64,000 bases of DNA from Micromonospora halophytica (GTDB taxonomy: Bacteria > Actinomycetota > Actinomycetes > Mycobacteriales > Micromonosporaceae): assembly GCF_900090245.1 (NCBI RefSeq), contig NZ_FMDN01000003.1:372001-436000 (forward strand), read 5' to 3'. This document shows, piece by piece, positions 62,777-64,000 of this stretch; within the stretch, counting starts at the first letter, position 1; every line of letters starts with the position of its first letter. The notes under the pieces are model-generated. The model saw only the letters and a list, made by a program, of their open reading frames with translations. It was not told the origin of the DNA and made no database searches. A program made the position numbers and the translations under genes.

Positions 62777-63247
62777 ATGGACAGCGGCGACCTGCGTCGG
62801 GCGTACGAGGAGCTGCTCGCCGAGGTGGAGGCGGGTGGCTTCGGCGGGCCGCCGCCGGGGCAGCTGAGCGCCGAGCAGATCGTGGCGCACCTGGCCGCCA
62901 ACGACGAGCTGATGAGCGAGGCGACGGAGGCGGTGCTGGCCGGGTCGCCCTTCGCCTACTACGACCTGGAGACGATCCACCGGCCGCAGGTGGACGCGCT
63001 GGTCGCCGAGTGCGGCGGGCTGGACGGCCTGGCCACCCTGCTGCGCGCCACCAGTCACAAGTTGTGCGCCCTGGTGGAGCGGCTGGGCCCGGCGGCCGAC
63101 ACCCCGGTCGAGACGCACCTGCGGGAGGGTTTCGATCTGCGGGTGGACGAGCCGCTGCCCTGGTCGCGCACCCTGGACCTGCACACCCGCGTGCACCTGC
63201 CCAAGCACCTGGCCCAGCTGCGGATGCTGCGCCCGGTGGTGGCGTAG
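62777..63247 (+). CDS. DinB-like small protein
   Basis: A 156-residue, mostly helical protein. LSAEQIVAHLAANDELMSEA and the C-terminal LDLHTRVHLPKHLAQLRML place His residues where DinB/YfiT-type four-helix bundles bind a metal. This superfamily includes thiol-dependent transferases of actinobacteria (mycothiol-linked). Specific function unknown. ATG 62777 follows GGGGGC; a TTG at 62765 is an alternative. Confidence 0.6.
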   Translation: MDSGDLRRAYEELLAEVEAGGFGGPPPGQLSAEQIVAHLAANDELMSEATEAVLAGSPFAYYDLETIHRPQVDALVAECGGLDGLATLLRATSHKLCALVERLGPAADTPVETHLREGFDLRVDEPLPWSRTLDLHTRVHLPKHLAQLRMLRPVVA

Positions 63248-63258
63248 CCGGCGCAGCC

Positions 63259-63984
63259 TCAGCCGACCGTCCACTGCTGCTGGGCCGAGCCGGTGCAGGG
63301 GACCTGGCGCAGTTCGTCGCCGGCCTCGGTGCCGCCGTCCTTGGCCTCTGCGCACTTGCCGGAGTGCACCGCGACCAGCAGCACCGGGCCGCTGCCCATC
63401 GGGGTCAGCCGCCACTGCTGGTTGGCCTGGCCGTGGCAGGGGTACTGCTGGAGCTTCGCGCCGTCGTCGCCGCTGCCGCCCTCGACGTCCAGGCACTGGC
63501 CGTGTGCCGCGTTGGTCAGGGTGACCAGGTCGGGGGTGACCGGGTTGGCCACCCACTGCTGCTCCGGCCCGCCGGTGCAGGCGGCCAGTTCGGCCTCGGC
63601 CTTCTCGTCGTCGCCGTCGGTGCCGACGCAGAGGCCGGAGACGACCGACCGGAGCACCTTCGGCCCGGTGACGGCGGCCGGGGCCGGCGGGGTGGTGGGT
63701 GAGGCGCTCGGCGAGGGCGTGGCGGGGCTGCTCGCCGTCACCTCGGGGATCTCCGGGGTCGGCTCCTGGGTCGGCGGCGCGGACGCGGCCGCCGCCGGCA
63801 CCACCGGTGGTTCGTCGCCGCCGCCGAGCACCCCGGTGGCGAAGAAGACCCCCAGCAGGACGCCGACCAGCCCGGTGGCCAGCGCGAACCGCATCAGCGG
63901 GTCCCGGGGCAGCCCGGGGCGCGGGGCCGGGCGGGCGCCGTAGACGGTGCCGGACGGGTCGTGGTGTTCGTCGGGGACGGACAT
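63259..63984 (-). CDS. Membrane-anchored ricin-type (RICIN) lectin protein
   Basis: A 241-residue protein. The cytoplasmic N-terminus (1-30) is followed by one membrane helix (MRFALATGLVGVLLGVFFAT), a Pro/Thr/Ser-rich linker (55-105) and a C-terminal RICIN beta-trefoil with Q-x-W repeats (PEQQWVANP, ANQQWRLTP, AQQQWTVG) and paired Cys. It probably displays a carbohydrate-binding domain outside the membrane. No enzyme domain is present. It is convergent with the DinB-like gene, 11 bp apart. Confidence 0.87.
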   Translation of the reverse strand: MSVPDEHHDPSGTVYGARPAPRPGLPRDPLMRFALATGLVGVLLGVFFATGVLGGGDEPPVVPAAAASAPPTQEPTPEIPEVTASSPATPSPSASPTTPPAPAAVTGPKVLRSVVSGLCVGTDGDDEKAEAELAACTGGPEQQWVANPVTPDLVTLTNAAHGQCLDVEGGSGDDGAKLQQYPCHGQANQQWRLTPMGSGPVLLVAVHSGKCAEAKDGGTEAGDELRQVPCTGSAQQQWTVG

Positions 63985-64000
63985 GGGGGCATCCTGACCC

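Noticed and set aside
60739..62901. A 720-codon open frame antisense to the VWA gene
   Set aside because: Shadow of the codon pattern. The plus-strand protein has a VWA domain and is coupled to its AAA+ partner.

Overview
The window is very GC-rich, uses many GTG starts, has translationally coupled ATGA/GTGA gene junctions, and often places a TAnnnT -10 box 6-8 nt upstream of the start codon (leaderless mRNAs). It carries the order mtrA-mtrB-lpqB-comF-hpf-secA and the order prfB-ftsE-ftsX-smpB-ssrA. Together these point to a filamentous actinobacterium, most likely Micromonosporaceae (Micromonospora or a close relative). The genus is an inference; no rRNA is present.

Left part (1-16 kb): a divergent pair of units. 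On the minus strand is a coupled five-gene membrane/AAA+ operon (integral membrane protein, DUF4129, DUF4350, MoxR ATPase, DUF58), with the tail of a SpoIIM-like gene beside it. On the plus strand are the MtrA-MtrB-LpqB envelope signalling unit, a ComF-like phosphoribosyltransferase, long-form hibernation factor HPF and SecA. A double-GNAT gene with a coupled fragment of a third GNAT sits between hpf and secA. A BldC/excisionase-type regulator and an Rv3235-family gene follow, each with a 10-bp-phased GTTTGC direct repeat upstream.

17-31 kb is mostly housekeeping: DUF6912, a membrane protein, pruA, a PadR regulator, prfB, ftsEX, smpB and tmRNA (tag AKNNRADFALAA), a hemerythrin-like protein, a lipoprotein, a ThDP decarboxylase, an MTA-phosphorylase-like enzyme, yqgE behind a short leaderless ORF, and tRNA-Ala(GGC).

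30.8-35.7 kb is accessory. Downstream of tRNA-Ala lie two broken tyrosine-integrase C-termini, a frameshifted small membrane gene, a VapBC pair and a diverged second copy of the tRNA terminator region, so this looks like a decayed, twice-used integration site. Beyond it are a membrane-anchored alpha/beta hydrolase and an orphan glutamate-type binding protein preceded by a relic of its ABC ATPase.

35.7-64 kb is an exported-enzyme and sugar-uptake region: an 866-residue secreted protein with four SH3-like modules, a CHAP domain and a C39-like peptidase; an ECF sigma factor with a membrane partner; a WYL regulator divergent from an epoxide hydrolase; a GH43 xylosidase divergent from an ABC sugar importer and its LacI repressor, with matching GAAA-S-TTTC operators; DUF4173; a D-lactate-dehydrogenase-like enzyme; an AA10 LPMO with a C-terminal membrane anchor; a 1.1-kb gene-free stretch of inverted and tandem repeats; two aldo/keto reductases; a NarL-type two-component system; an AAA+/VWA pair; and a ricin-type lectin membrane protein.
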